DNA from: Boesenbergia rotunda
Taxonomy: Eukaryota; Streptophyta; Magnoliopsida; Zingiberales; Zingiberaceae
Direction: 5' to 3'
Assembly (NCBI GenBank): GCA_024364735.1
Contig: JAGFNQ010000863.1
Coordinates: 97,183 to 161,182, forward strand
DNA length: 64,000 nucleotides
Shown here piece by piece: positions 52,331 through 62,532 of the stretch. A program made the translations under genes and the position numbers. Every line of letters starts with the position of its first letter. The stretch's first letter is position 1. The notes under the pieces were generated by a model. That model ran no database searches, was not told the DNA's origin, and saw nothing but the letters and a program-made list of their open reading frames with translations.

Positions 52331-53696
52331 TGTAGGATCGATGCACGTGAGAGGGGAGGGGGTGAATCACGTGCGTTTAAAAAAAAATAAATTAGAGCGC
52401 TTTAAAAAGCGTGCACAGCGGAAACGAAAGAAACGATTATAAAAAACGAACACACAAACACGAACGAGTTTTACTTCGTTCGGAGCCTTCGGCGACTCCT
52501 ACTCGAAGGCCCAGGTCCCTCGGACCTTTCCGTTGGGCAATCCACTAAAACTCTCTACCGGTAAACCCCGATAGAGTAGGCGAGTACAAAAGAATTGAAA
52601 GTGTGACAACCCCACACTTTCAAGTAATTAAATGCAATAAAATATATATTAAAAAATTAAGTTCTTCTTTTTACCGACGTCCGGAGTAGGTCGACTCTTT
52701 CGGGGCAGCAGGACGTCATCGGCTCGAAGTGAAGCGTTTCCGGAGCAAGGTGCGAGCGTAGAAGAACTTTGAAGCGTTGGAAGCAGTGTTGTCCGAAGCA
52801 TGGGGTCGAGGGCCCTTTATATAGGGCCTGGGGGCGCCCGGGACGTCCGGGGCACCCCCCACGTGGCCTCTGATCCGCAGGGCTCTCGGTCGCGTCTGAT
52901 CCTCTGGATCCGCTTTGACCGGGGCGCCCGGAGCGCTCGGGGCGCCTGCATTGACCGGGTCAAAGTTTATCTTCTGGCTTTGAAGGCTTCGGTTCGAGGT
53001 ATGCGCATGGGGGCGCCCGCAGCGCAGGGGGCGCCCGGGAGCAGCGGGGGCGCCCGGAAGCACGGGGGCGCCCGCAGCTTGTACTGTCGAGGCGCACTTT
53101 GTGATTGTGTGTTTGGTGTTCACCTTGGGGGCGCCCGGGACACTCCGGGCGCCCTGGTCAGCAGTTGCCTCACTCCTTTGAGGCACTCTGAGCTGCAGAC
53201 TCACGTTCCTTCGGTCCTGCATCCAGGGTTAGTCCAAAACACAATAACATAATAAATTATTAGATTTATACAGCCTTAGCTGTCTTGGTTCTGACTTTGG
53301 TCTCCAAAATGGAGCCCTAGGTCGAACCGACGCCTGCTGTTCCCTCGATGGGGAACACGTCCTCACTGGTTCGCTCCTCCAGTGACTTACCTCACTTACC
53401 CTTTGTGCAGCTTTACTTGACTTCTTGACCCACCAGGACTTCCTGCCAAGGCTCAACCACCCTGGTCTTCCTGCCAAGTCTCAACCAACTTGGTCTTCAG
53501 CCAGTTGTCAGGTCCCGCGGACCCAACTGGACTTCCCGCTAGGACTCAACCATCCTGGACTTCAGCCTGGTGTCTGGTCCTAAGTCTTTCAACCCTGCAC
53601 ACTTAGTAAAGAGGTTAAACACCAACAACCCTAACTTTAACCACTTTGTCATACATCAAAACCCGAGTTTGACCGTTAGTGCAAACTGCACCAACA
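52331..53696 (-). mobile_element. Element I, 3' LTR
   Basis: 1,366 bp. Minus-strand start TGTTGGTGCAGTTTGC at 53696; end GCATCGATCCTACA at 52331. Left TSD ACTCT (52326-52330) against ACTCG (63896-63900). It differs from the 5' LTR at only about a dozen sites by eye. Contains GGGCGCCC motifs (52830-53160) and a TATATAAAG box (52815-52823). Its 168-codon open frame recurs in the other LTR and is LTR sequence, not a gene. Confidence 0.95.
52815..52823 (-). promoter_or_regulatory. TATA box in I's 3' LTR
   Basis: TATATAAAG on the minus strand, inside the near-palindrome GGCCCTTTATATAGGGCC; identical in the 5' LTR at 63014-63022. Confidence 0.5.
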
Positions 53697-53710
53697 ATCT
53701 CCCCCTTTTT
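53697..53710 (-). promoter_or_regulatory. Polypurine tract of element I
   Basis: AAAAAGGGGGAGAT on the minus strand, directly before the 3' LTR start. A second purine run (AAAGGGGGAGA, about 53884-53894) lies inside and may be an accessory tract. Confidence 0.93.
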
Positions 53711-54711
53711 GATGTATTGACAACTCAGGTTAAAGTTAGAAAAAACAGCAGATATGAACTTGCATAAACATGCAAACAATATAACACAAGCATAGGTATG
53801 AAAGTTGCAGCACACAAGAAAGCAGAGATAAATAAATGTGAAATAAGCATGCTGTTTGCAATTTTCTAACCCTTTTACCCTACTCTCCCCCTTTGTCATT
53901 CATCAAAAAATATAAGCATAACAAGTTTAAGGGAGTAGAAATATAGGCTAAGTGTTAGAAATAAACTAGTCTTAAATCTATTTACTTAGCTCACAACAAA
54001 AAATTTTCTTTCAAAAGTTTTTTTTTCGAAAATATAATATCAATCTTAATCAAAAAAAATGTTTTTAGGGATTAGCTGGAACTCCCTCTCAATCTTTATC
54101 AACTTTTATCAAAATTTTCAAATGTGTTTTGTCAAAAATGACATTTTGAAAAAGTATTTTGACCTCAGCTCCCCCTGGACCAAGTAATGATTGTGGTCCC
54201 TTTTCATGTGTCTAACTCTAGTTACTGACTAACTATCTAGATGATAGTAGTGTTCACTGGGTTAGTCAAGTCAAGTAATAATGTCTAGCTCAGATTTTAG
54301 TGCAAGACTACTTGACTTGATCACTGTAATGTTGGTATTTTACGCCCAGACTTACTGTGATGCACTGACTTAAGCATTCGGAAGTCCAGGCAGAGTCCTA
54401 TGCATCTCACAACCGTTCTATGTTTTTGCAAACACAAACAAGTTAATCTTAATGTGTTTTGTGAGATGCGGCTACCTAAATCTATAGGTTCATGCAATTC
54501 TAGGGGTCAAGCTTAGGCTAAGTCTGTCAGTTTTGAAAATCAAATTTTGAAAGACAATAAAGTTCTTGAAAACCAAGTTTGAAAAGTCCGTGTTTAAGTT
54601 AAATTTTGAAAGACAATAAACTTTGAAAAACAAGTTTGAAAAATCCATGTTTTTAAACTCACAAGCTTAATTAGTTACACCAAAAGTCAACTTAAGCTTA
54701 TCAGGTCAGTC
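53711..54711 (-). other. Element I 3' non-coding region
   Basis: About 1 kb between the pol stop and the polypurine tract. No extra ORF like that of E. It holds a perfect 11-bp inverted repeat, GCATCTCACAA (54402-54412) and TTGTGAGATGC (54459-54469). Confidence 0.8.
54402..54469. repeat. Inverted repeat GCATCTCACAA...TTGTGAGATGC
   Basis: 11-bp perfect arms around a 46-base loop. Core arms CATCTCAC / GTGAGATG recur with 36-40-base loops at 5514-5569 (A), 58209-58262 and 60287-60338 (I). Confidence 0.8.
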
Positions 54712-56181
54712 CTAGTCTATAACACACATTCCTATTAACCTTCTTAAGTTGCTAAATTCAGATTCAGGAAGTGGTTTGGTAAATATATCAGCTAGGTTAG
54801 ACTTAGATTCAACATGGTTAAGTTCAATTTCTCCTTTATTTACATGATCTCTAACAAAATGGTGTTTGATTTCTATATGTTTGGTCCTAGAGTGGTGGAT
54901 TGGGTTTTTGGTTAAATTGATTGAACTTAGGTTATCTATAAAAATTTTGACTTGTTTAAAATCTAAGTGAAGGTCCTTTAGGGTATGCATCATCCAGAGT
55001 AGTTGGGCTACACACTCACCCATAGCTATGTACTCAGCTTCAGTGGTGGATAGGGCAACACAGTGTTGTTTTCTACTAAACCAACTAACTAGTGAGGGTC
55101 CTAGAAGTTGGCATCCACCACTGGTACTTTTTCTGTCTAATTTACAGCCAGCATAATCTGAGTCAGAATATCCAATAAGCTCAAACTGGGCTGTTCTAGG
55201 GTACCAAATTCCTAATCTTTCTGTTCCTTTAAGGTACCTAAATATTCTTTTAACTAGGGTTAGGTGTGACTCCTTAGCACATGTTTGATACCTAGCACAC
55301 ATACTAACTGCAAAAAGAATATCAGGTCGACTTGCAGTTAAGTAAAGTAGGCTTCCTATAGCACTTCTATAGTACTTAAGGTCAACAGGTTTGCCTTTTG
55401 GGTCACTATCTATAGTTTGATTGGTAGCCATTGGTGTCTTAATCTCTTTTGTATTATCCATTCCAAATTTTCTAAGTAGTTCTTTTGTGTATTTTTGTTG
55501 ATAGACAAAAGTACCCTCACTGGTCTGTTTTATTTGTAGTCCTAAAAAGAAAGTTAATTGACCTACTAAACTCATTTCAAATTCAGTTTCCATTATCGTT
55601 ATGAAATCTTGTAAAAAGTCTGAGTTAGTTGAGCTAAATACTATATCATCTACATATACTTGGGCTACAAATATATCATTTTTTAGGGTTTTAACAAATA
55701 GTGTTGGGTCAATTTTGCCTTGGTTAAAACCTTTTGAAACTAAGTAGTTAGACAGTCTTTCATACCAGGCCCTAGGTGCTTGCTTAAGTCCATATAGGGC
55801 TTTCTTAAGTCTAAAGACATAGTCAGGGTGTTCTAAGCTTTCAAAACCAGGGGGTTGACCTACATAAACCTCTTCTTTAATTAGGCCATTTAGGAAGGCT
55901 GACTTAACATCCATTTGATAAAGCTTAAACCCCTTATGGGCTGCATAACTTAAGAGCATTCTAATGGATTCAAGTCTAGCTACAGGGGCATAGGTTTCAT
56001 CATAATCAAGTCCTTCTACTTGACTAAACCCCTTAGCTACTAGCCTAGCCTTATTCCTGACTGTTTCTCCTTGTTCGTTAAGTTTATTCCTAAAGACCCA
56101 TTTAGTTTCAATAAATTTCTTGCCTTTAGGTAAGGGTACTAAGTCCCAGACTTGACTACGTTCAAATTGGGCTAACTCTTC
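54712..56181 (-). CDS. Element I reverse transcriptase and RNase H (pol C-terminal part)
   Basis: 489 open codons in frame with the upstream segment after the TAG at 56182-56184, so there is no internal start of its own. RT: QVWDLVPLPKGKKFIETKWV, KARLVAKGFSQVEGLDYDET, MDVKSAFLNGLIKEEVYVGQ, LKQAPRAWYERLS, VAQVYVDDIVFSS (YVDD), SLVGQLTFFLGLQIKQ. RNase H: SDSDYAGCKLDRKSTSGGCQ, LSTTEAEYIAMGECVAQLLW, INLTKNPIHHSRTKHIEIKH, ending ADIFTKPLPE. All hallmark residues are present. Sirevirus-type, and the best preserved RT in the window. Confidence 0.94.
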   Translation of the reverse strand, partial: EELAQFERSQVWDLVPLPKGKKFIETKWVFRNKLNEQGETVRNKARLVAKGFSQVEGLDYDETYAPVARLESIRMLLSYAAHKGFKLYQMDVKSAFLNGLIKEEVYVGQPPGFESLEHPDYVFRLKKALYGLKQAPRAWYERLSNYLVSKGFNQGKIDPTLFVKTLKNDIFVAQVYVDDIVFSSTNSDFLQDFITIMETEFEMSLVGQLTFFLGLQIKQTSEGTFVYQQKYTKELLRKFGMDNTKEIKTPMATNQTIDSDPKGKPVDLKYYRSAIGSLLYLTASRPDILFAVSMCARYQTCAKESHLTLVKRIFRYLKGTERLGIWYPRTAQFELIGYSDSDYAGCKLDRKSTSGGCQLLGPSLVSWFSRKQHCVALSTTEAEYIAMGECVAQLLWMMHTLKDLHLDFKQVKIFIDNLSSINLTKNPIHHSRTKHIEIKHHFVRDHVNKGEIELNHVESKSNLADIFTKPLPESEFSNLRRLIGMCVID

Positions 56182-57747
56182 CTACATGGCTATGATCCAA
56201 TCAGGGTCAAGTAAGGACTCTTCTATAGACTTGGGTTTAATTTTTGAAATCAAGGCAATTTGACTAAGGTTCCTAAAAGCTGATCTAGTCTGAACCCTTA
56301 GTTCTGGATCACCTATGATTTGATCAGTTGGGTGGGCTGAGCTAACTCGAACAGTTCTGGGTTGGTTAGGTTCAGTTTCAGGTGTGGGTTCAGTTAGATC
56401 ATCGTTTTGGTCCTCAATTGGCCTTTCATCAGGGTTAGTACTGGATCTAACAAAGTCAATTGGTTGGTAGGTGGTTTGATCAGAGTTATTTGGGTCAGAT
56501 TTTTCATCAAATTTTACATTTGTAGTTTCTTCAATTTTTAGGGTAATTTTATTATAAACTCTATAGGCTCTACTGGTAAGGGAATAACCTACAAAGATAC
56601 CTTCCTCAACCTTAGAAGTAAATTTTCGTAAGTGTTCTCTAGTATTTAAGATATAGACTTTACATCCAAATACTTTAAGGTATTTAATGTTAGGTTGTTT
56701 GTTATAATAGATTTCAAAGGAGGTCTTTCCTAGGTTTTTAATTAGAGTTATTCTATTTTGTACATAACAAGCTGTACTAACAGCCTCAGCCCAAAGGTAT
56801 TTAGGTAAGTTGTATTCATTAAGCATTGTTCTAGCTGCTTCTTGTAGTGTTCTATTTTTTCTTTCTACAACTCCATTTTGTTGAGGTGTTTTAGGGCAAG
56901 AGAATTCGTGATGGTAGCCTTTTTCTAGACAAAATTGATTAAATTTGTGATTTTTGAATTCTCCGCCATTATCGCTCCTAAGTCTTTTGATTTTAATCCC
57001 GTTTTCATTTTCTGTTAATTTACAAAATTGAGTGAGTGTATCAAAAGTTTCATCTTTATTTTTTAAGAATTTTACCCAAGTAAATCTTGAATAGTCATCT
57101 ATAATTACTAGGCAGTATAGGTTCCCATTAATTGATTTAACCCCATGTGAGTCAAATAGGTCTAGGTGAATTAATTCCAGAATTGACTTGGTTTGAGTTT
57201 GATTAGTTGGTTTGTGGGTTGACCTAGTTTGTTTTCCTTGTTGACAAGCATTACATAAGGTTGACTCAAGGTTAGATAACTTTGGTAGGCCTCTAACTAA
57301 ACCATTTAGTTTAGGTAGTTTTCTGAAGTGTGTGTGTGAAAGTCTCCTATGCCAGAGCCAAGTCTCATCCTTATGGGTTAAGAGGCAGTTTTCTAAGGGA
57401 CAGGTTAACTTAATTTCATAAATGTTATTGTGCCTAAGTCCTCTAAGTGTGATGTTTGAGTTGTCATTGTGTTTGATCAGACATTCATTGGATAGGAACC
57501 TAACCTTATAACCAGTGTCACATAATTGGCTAATGCTTAGTAAATTGAAGTTGAAATTTTCAACAAGTAATACATTTGTTATTATGAAATCAGACTCAAG
57601 TTCAATATTGCCTAGGCCAATTACCTTAAGTTTACCGTTGTTTCCAAAAGCAACGGTCCCTAGTCTTTTGTACTTGAGTTCTGTAAATTTGGTGGGATCC
57701 CCAGTCATGTGTCTGGAGCATCCACTGTCAATGATCCATTTGTTTTC
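56182..57747 (-). CDS. Element I protease and integrase (pol N-terminal part)
   Basis: 521 codons, opening after a TAG at 57748-57750. Protease ENKWIIDSGCSRHMTGDP (DSG). GAG pre-integrase segment, zinc-binding LWHRRLSH ... LCNAC, integrase core LIHLDLFD, RLRSDNGGEFK and QQNGVVERKNR; the second D and the E are 35 residues apart, as in a D,D35E enzyme. FGCKVYILNTREHL and FVGYSLTSRAYRVY follow. It ends with WIIAM-TAG (56182-56184), where a Gln codon would keep the frame. This is copy 1 of the 2.1-kb duplication; copy 2 (58732 onward) repeats it with frameshifts. Confidence 0.93.
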   Translation of the reverse strand, partial: ENKWIIDSGCSRHMTGDPTKFTELKYKRLGTVAFGNNGKLKVIGLGNIELESDFIITNVLLVENFNFNLLSISQLCDTGYKVRFLSNECLIKHNDNSNITLRGLRHNNIYEIKLTCPLENCLLTHKDETWLWHRRLSHTHFRKLPKLNGLVRGLPKLSNLESTLCNACQQGKQTRSTHKPTNQTQTKSILELIHLDLFDSHGVKSINGNLYCLVIIDDYSRFTWVKFLKNKDETFDTLTQFCKLTENENGIKIKRLRSDNGGEFKNHKFNQFCLEKGYHHEFSCPKTPQQNGVVERKNRTLQEAARTMLNEYNLPKYLWAEAVSTACYVQNRITLIKNLGKTSFEIYYNKQPNIKYLKVFGCKVYILNTREHLRKFTSKVEEGIFVGYSLTSRAYRVYNKITLKIEETTNVKFDEKSDPNNSDQTTYQPIDFVRSSTNPDERPIEDQNDDLTEPTPETEPNQPRTVRVSSAHPTDQIIGDPELRVQTRSAFRNLSQIALISKIKPKSIEESLLDPDWIIAM

Positions 57748-57839
57748 CTACAGTTAAGTAAAAGGTTTAGACCTTAGGTTAAGTTTTTGACTTTTTAAAA
57801 AAAATTAAAAAAACTTGAGTTTGAATTTTAAATTTGAGT

Positions 57840-58170
57840 TATGTTAATTTTGATTTTGAATTTGATTCTTATTTTTTGAATTTGAATTTGAATTTGAATT
57901 TGAATTTTTGAATTTGAATTTGAATTTGAATTTTTGAATTTGAATTTTATATTTTTTTTTGAATTTTAATTTGAATTTTACTTTTTCAACTTGAATTTTA
58001 ATTTTTTTTTTTTTTTTGAATTTTATTTTTTGAATTTGAATTTGAATTTTACTTTTTGAATTTGAATTTGAATTTTGATTTTTTTTTGAATTTGAATTTG
58101 AATTTTAATTTTTGAATTTGAATTTTATTTTTTTTTTTGAATTTTAATTTGAATTTTAATTTGAAAGTTG
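57840..58170. repeat. Degenerate (GAATTT)n tract
   Basis: Repeated GAATTTGAATTTT units with variable T runs, between protease and the conserved block of element I; copy 2 at about 59940-60245 differs mainly in T-run lengths. Confidence 0.9.
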
Positions 58171-58658
58171 AGTTATCAATCAATAATTTGAATTTGGTTA
58201 TCCTTATTCATCTCACTCGGTCTAAGTTATCAATCAAGGGGGTCTTATGATTTTGTGAGATGATTTTGAGTTTGTTTAGAAAAGTTAACCTGACCTTGTG
58301 TTAGATCCAAGTTTAACAAGTAGTAATTTAAAAGTACACTTCAATAATTGGCTTCCAGGCCATGGCGACGCACAGTGGCCTTCTTTGGCCGAAGCCTTAT
58401 TGGAGCAACAACCATTTTCTAGGTAAAGCCGCTTAAAGAAGTTGGACTTTTAATTTACTCATTGAAAGCCCTGGTACTAAATAGTACAAGAGTCAAATTA
58501 ACTTTGAAGCTAGTCCTAAGTGCCCACCTGGGCAAAGACTGATTTTGAGGTGTCAACTAGTTTGGAGCCTCCCCCTAAATTGTAGACTGGGTGTCTAGGG
58601 TCAATGTAATGGATGTCCCTTTTTGGGACATAAAATTGATTCTGACCTACTTGCTTTG
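58171..58658 (-). other. Non-coding block between gag and protease of element I
   Basis: No frame is open through it. Contains the CATCTCAC/GTGAGATG inverted repeat (58209-58262) and a segment (58290-58560) conserved in element A at 5640-5960. It breaks what is usually one gag-pol frame in Sireviruses, so it may be a spliced intron or a lineage-specific spacer. E, by contrast, reads straight from gag to protease. Confidence 0.65.
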
Positions 58659-58730
58659 TTAGATAAGCTTTCGGAACCTACGCTTTTCGTTGATTTTTGC
58701 GGGGGTGGATAAAGGAGATAAAGGATCTTT

Positions 58731-58731
58731 N
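58731..58731. other. Unknown base N at a contig-type junction
   Basis: The only N in the window. It sits exactly where the sequence jumps back from the gag linker to the integrase of element I. Confidence 0.95.
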
Positions 58732-60803
58732 TCAACCTTAGAAGTAAATTTTCCTAAGTGTTCTCTAGTATTTAAGATATAGACTTTACATCCAAATACT
58801 TTAAGGTATTTAATGTTAGGTTGTTTGTTATAATAGATTTCAAAGGAGGTCTTTCCTAGGTTTTTAATTAGAGTTATTCTATTTTGTACATAACAAGCTG
58901 TACTAACAGCCTCAGCCCAAAGGTATTTAGGTGAGTTGTATTCATTTAGCATTGTTCTAGCTGCTTCTTGTAGTGTTCTATTTTTTCTTTCTACAACTCC
59001 ATTTTGTTGAGGTGTTTTAGGGCAAGAGAATTCGTGATGGTAGCCATTTTCTAGACAAAATTGATTAAATTTGTGATTTTTGAATTCTCCGCCATTATCG
59101 CTCCTAAGTCTTTTGATTTTAATCCCGTTTTCATTTTCTGTTAATTTACAAAATTGAGTGAGTGTATCAAAAGTTTCATCTATTTTTTAAGAATTTTACC
59201 CAGTAAATCTTGAATAGTCATCTATAATTACTAGGCAGTATAGTTCCCATTAATGTTTAACCCCATGTGAGTCAAATAGGTCTAGGTGAATTAATTCCAG
59301 AATTGACTTGGTTTGAGTTTGATTAGTTGGTTTGTGGGTTGACCTAGTTGTTTTCCTTGTTGACAAGCATTACATAAGGTTGACTCAAGGTTAGATAACT
59401 TTGGTAGGCCTCTAACTAAACCATTTAGTTTAGGTAGTTTTCTGAAGTGGTGTGTGAAAGTCTCCTATGCCAGGAGCCAAGTCTCATCCTTATGGGTTAA
59501 GAGCCAGTTTTCTAAGGGACAGGTTAACTTAATTTCATAATGTTATTGTGCTAAGTCTCTAAGTGTGATGTTTGGTTGTCATTGTGTTTGATCAGACATT
59601 CATTGGGATAGGAACCTACCTTATAACCAGTGTCACACAATTGGCTAATGCTTAGTAAATTGAAGTTGAAATTTTCAACAAGTAATACATTTGTTATTAT
59701 GAAATCAGACTCAAGTTCAATATTGCCTAGGCCAATTACCTTAAGTTTACCGTTGTTTCCAAAAGCAACGGTCCCTAGTCTTTTGTACTTGAGTTCTGTA
59801 AATTTGGTGGGATCCCCAGTCATGTGTCTGGAGCATCCACTGTCAATGATCCATTTGTTTTCCTACAGTTAAGTAAAAGGTTTAGACCTTAGGTTAAGTT
59901 TTTGAATTTTAAAAAAATTAAAAAAAACTTGAGTTTGAATTTTAAATTTGAGTTATGTTAATTTTGATTTTGAATTTGATTCTTATTTTTGAATTTGAAT
60001 TTGAATTTTGAATTTTATTTTTGAATTTGAATTTGAATTTAATTTTATTTTTTTGAATTTTAATTTGAATTTTATTTTTTGAATTTGAATTTTTTTTTTT
60101 TTTGAATTTATTTTTTGAATTTGAATTTGAATTTTATTTTTGAATTTGAATTTGAATTTTATTTTTGAATTTGAATTTGAATTTTAATTTTTGAATTTGA
60201 ATTTATTTTTTTTTTTTGAATTTAATTTGAATTTTAATTTGAAAGTTGAGTTATCAATCAATAATTTGAATTTGGTTATCCTTATTCATCTCACTCGGTC
60301 TAAGTATCAATCAAGGGGTCCTATGATTTTGTGAGATGATTTTGAGTTTGTTTAGAAAAGTTAACTTGACCTTGTGTTAGATCCAAGTTTAACAAGTAGT
60401 AATTTAAAAGTACACTTCAATAATTGGCTTCCAGGCCATGGCGAGGCACAGTGGCCTTCTTGGCCGAAGCTTATTGGAGCAACAACCATTTTCTAGGCAA
60501 AGCCGCTTAAAGAAGTTGGACTTTTAATTTACTCATTGAAACCCTGGTACTAAATAGTACAAGAGTCAAATTAACTTTGAAGCTAGTCCTAAGTGCCCAC
60601 CTGGGCAAAGGCTGATTTTGAGGTGCCAACTAGTTTGGAGCCTCCCCCTAAATTGTAGACTGGGTGTCTAGGGTCAATGTAATGGATGTCCCTTTTTGGG
60701 ACATAAAATTGATTCTGACCTACTTGCTTTGTTAGATAAGCTTTCGGAACCCACGCTTTTCGTTGATTTTTGCGGGGGTGGATAAAGGAGATAAAGGATC
60801 TTT
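58732..60803 (-). repeat. Duplication copy 2 (error-rich copy of 56606-58730)
   Basis: About 50 bp shorter than copy 1, with many one-base losses, often in homopolymers or doublets (e.g. near 59180, 59200, 59235, 59345, 59450, 59545-59575). These break the integrase/protease frame at many points where copy 1 is open. The pattern fits uncorrected long-read sequence at a contig end. Confidence 0.88.
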
Positions 60804-62247
60804 GGTTCGATCTTGATTTATATCCTATCCCAGATTTGTTGTACATGCCCTTTTGTGATCCAAGAATAAGGTCAAGGTTCTTGGATCGGGTGTGAAAGTT
60901 GCTAGTAGATCCTTAAGTTTTAGGACTTCGCCCTTTAGGGTTGAGTTTTCAGTTTCAAGCTCAATTAATTTTTGATTTTGAGTTTGTTCAGTTAATGTTT
61001 GGTATTAATTAATTGCTCCTTAAGGTCTTGATTTTCCTTAGGAGCTGGTCATTCCTAGATTCAGATGCAAGCAATTTTTATTTAAGACAGAAATAATTTT
61101 AAAGAACTTTTCATTCACTGAATCTAAATATACCTTAGTAGAGCCGTCTGAAAATAGTCCGATCTCTTGGCTCGACTCGTATTCGGAATCCTCGTCTTGC
61201 TCCGAGTCCGATTCTGGTCCGGTTGCCATCAGTGCGAGGTAGCTTGCGTTCTTGGTTGTTCATCGTCGGAATCGTCCGAGCTTTCATCCCACGTGGCTTG
61301 AAGAGCCTTCTTCTTTTTGTTCTTAGTGGGTTGGTCCTCCTTCTTGTAAGGGCATTCATGTTTGAAGTGCCCTTTTCTGTTACAGCCGAAGCAGATCATT
61401 TTGCTTTTACCTTCAGTGCTGGAGGGCTTCATTACCTTTTGAATATCTTTCTTTGAAAATTTGTTCTTCCTTCTGGTGAACATTTTTCTTACCAAGTTCA
61501 CCAGTTGTTCTTCTTCATCTGAGTCAGAGTCTGACTCATCTTCAGGTTCTTCTGAATTTTTCTCTTTGATTTGGCTTCTTTTGGTGAACCTGCAAATAAA
61601 GCTAGCCCTTTCTCGACCTTGGCGTTAGTTTGCTCATGCAGCTCTAATTCACAAAATAGTTCATCCAGATTAATTTTTGAAAGGTTCCTAGAAATTTTAT
61701 AGGCATCTATAATAGATGCCCATAGTGAATTTCTAGGGAACGCATTTAACGCATACCTTATGATGTCCCGGTTCTCCTGTTTGTGCCCGATCATGTGGAG
61801 TCCATTCAATATGTTCTTAATCCGGGCGTGGAGTTGACTTGCTGATTCTCCTTCCTGCATTTTTATGTTAAATAACTTATTTAATAACAGATCTCTCTTT
61901 GTTACCTTTGCATCAGAAGTGCCTTCATGTAATTATGTTAATTTGTCCCATAGCTCCTTCGCCGAGTTGGTTGGTCCAATTCTGTTTAGCTCCTCTTTGG
62001 TAAGTCCGCACTGGAGGGTGTTCTGAGCTTTGGTCTGAGCCTTTTTCTTCATCTCCGGGTTCCATCTGTCGGGCTTCAGTGGAGCATTATTTCCCTCATC
62101 CATTGGCGGTGTGTAGCCTGTTTGAACTGCGAACCACTGATCCATGTCAGTCTTCAGATAAACCTCCATCCTTCTCTTCCAGTAGGGAAAGTCTTCCCCA
62201 TTAAAGAGGGGAGGGCGGGCAGTGCTATAGCCTTCACCTTGGGCAAT
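60589..62247 (-). pseudogene. Element I gag (capsid, zinc knuckle, linker)
   Basis: Open pieces in changing frames: 61933-62247 (YSTARPPLFNGEDFPYWKRR, LQCGLTKEELNRIGP), 61498-61860 (ASQLHARIKNILNGLHMIG, RYALNAFPRNSLWASIIDAY, LDELFCELELHEQ), 61229-61501 (zinc knuckle CFGCNRKGHFKHEC, ATWDESSDDSDDE), about 60850-61229 (acidic and Leu-rich linker), and 60589-60846 (YNKSGIGYKSR, WVPKAYLTKQVGQNQFYVPK). The start-codon position reads ATT (62245-62247) where A has ATG. Some frame breaks may be sequencing errors, as in copy 2. Capsid/nucleocapsid of a Sirevirus-type element. Confidence 0.85.
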
Positions 62248-62518
62248 TTAAATTCTGTGCACACGAAATAAAAGTAGAAAAAATATCCCAAGACTGGGTC
62301 TTGGATTAGTAGTGCGGTACGAAAAGGAGAAGAGAGAGAAAGAGCGACTCGAAATGGTGTTGCACCAAATTCGAGTAAAATCAAACGAACGAAAAAAATA
62401 ATCCAAATCTAGGCAACAATACCTAATTTAGATTAAGTGTAGCGAAAAACCAAAAATCGAAAAAAAACTGGATTTCCCCCGGCTCTTATGGTGGTTGCAC
62501 CGATACAGAGCATACCAG
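62248..62518 (-). other. Element I 5' leader
   Basis: Non-coding, between PBS and gag. On the minus strand a pyrimidine-rich run (TTTTTTCTACTTTTATTTCG) ends in GTGCACAG just before gag, similar in layout to A's leader. A TCTTGGATTAGTAGTGCG phrase is shared with A (9238-9255). Confidence 0.7.
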
Positions 62519-62530
62519 GCTCTGATACCA
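62519..62530 (-). promoter_or_regulatory. Primer-binding site of element I
   Basis: TGGTATCAGAGC on the minus strand, two bases after the 5' LTR end. Confidence 0.95.
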
Positions 62531-62532
62531 CT

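Larger units (their letters stand above)
56606..58730 (-). repeat. Duplication copy 1 (element I, integrase to gag linker)
   Basis: 2,125 bp, nearly identical to 58732-60803 and separated from it by the N at 58731. This copy keeps the pol frame open and is the likelier true sequence. Confidence 0.9.

Noticed and set aside
52716..53222. 168-codon frame and its antisense 150-codon partner, repeated at 62870-63451
   Set aside because: They are inside the two LTRs of element I and are translated GGGCGCCC motif blocks. Occurring twice reflects LTR identity, not selection.
56606..60803. A real tandem duplication of integrase in element I
   Set aside because: The N at the exact junction and the homopolymer-type errors in the second copy make an assembly overlap much more likely, though only reads can settle it.
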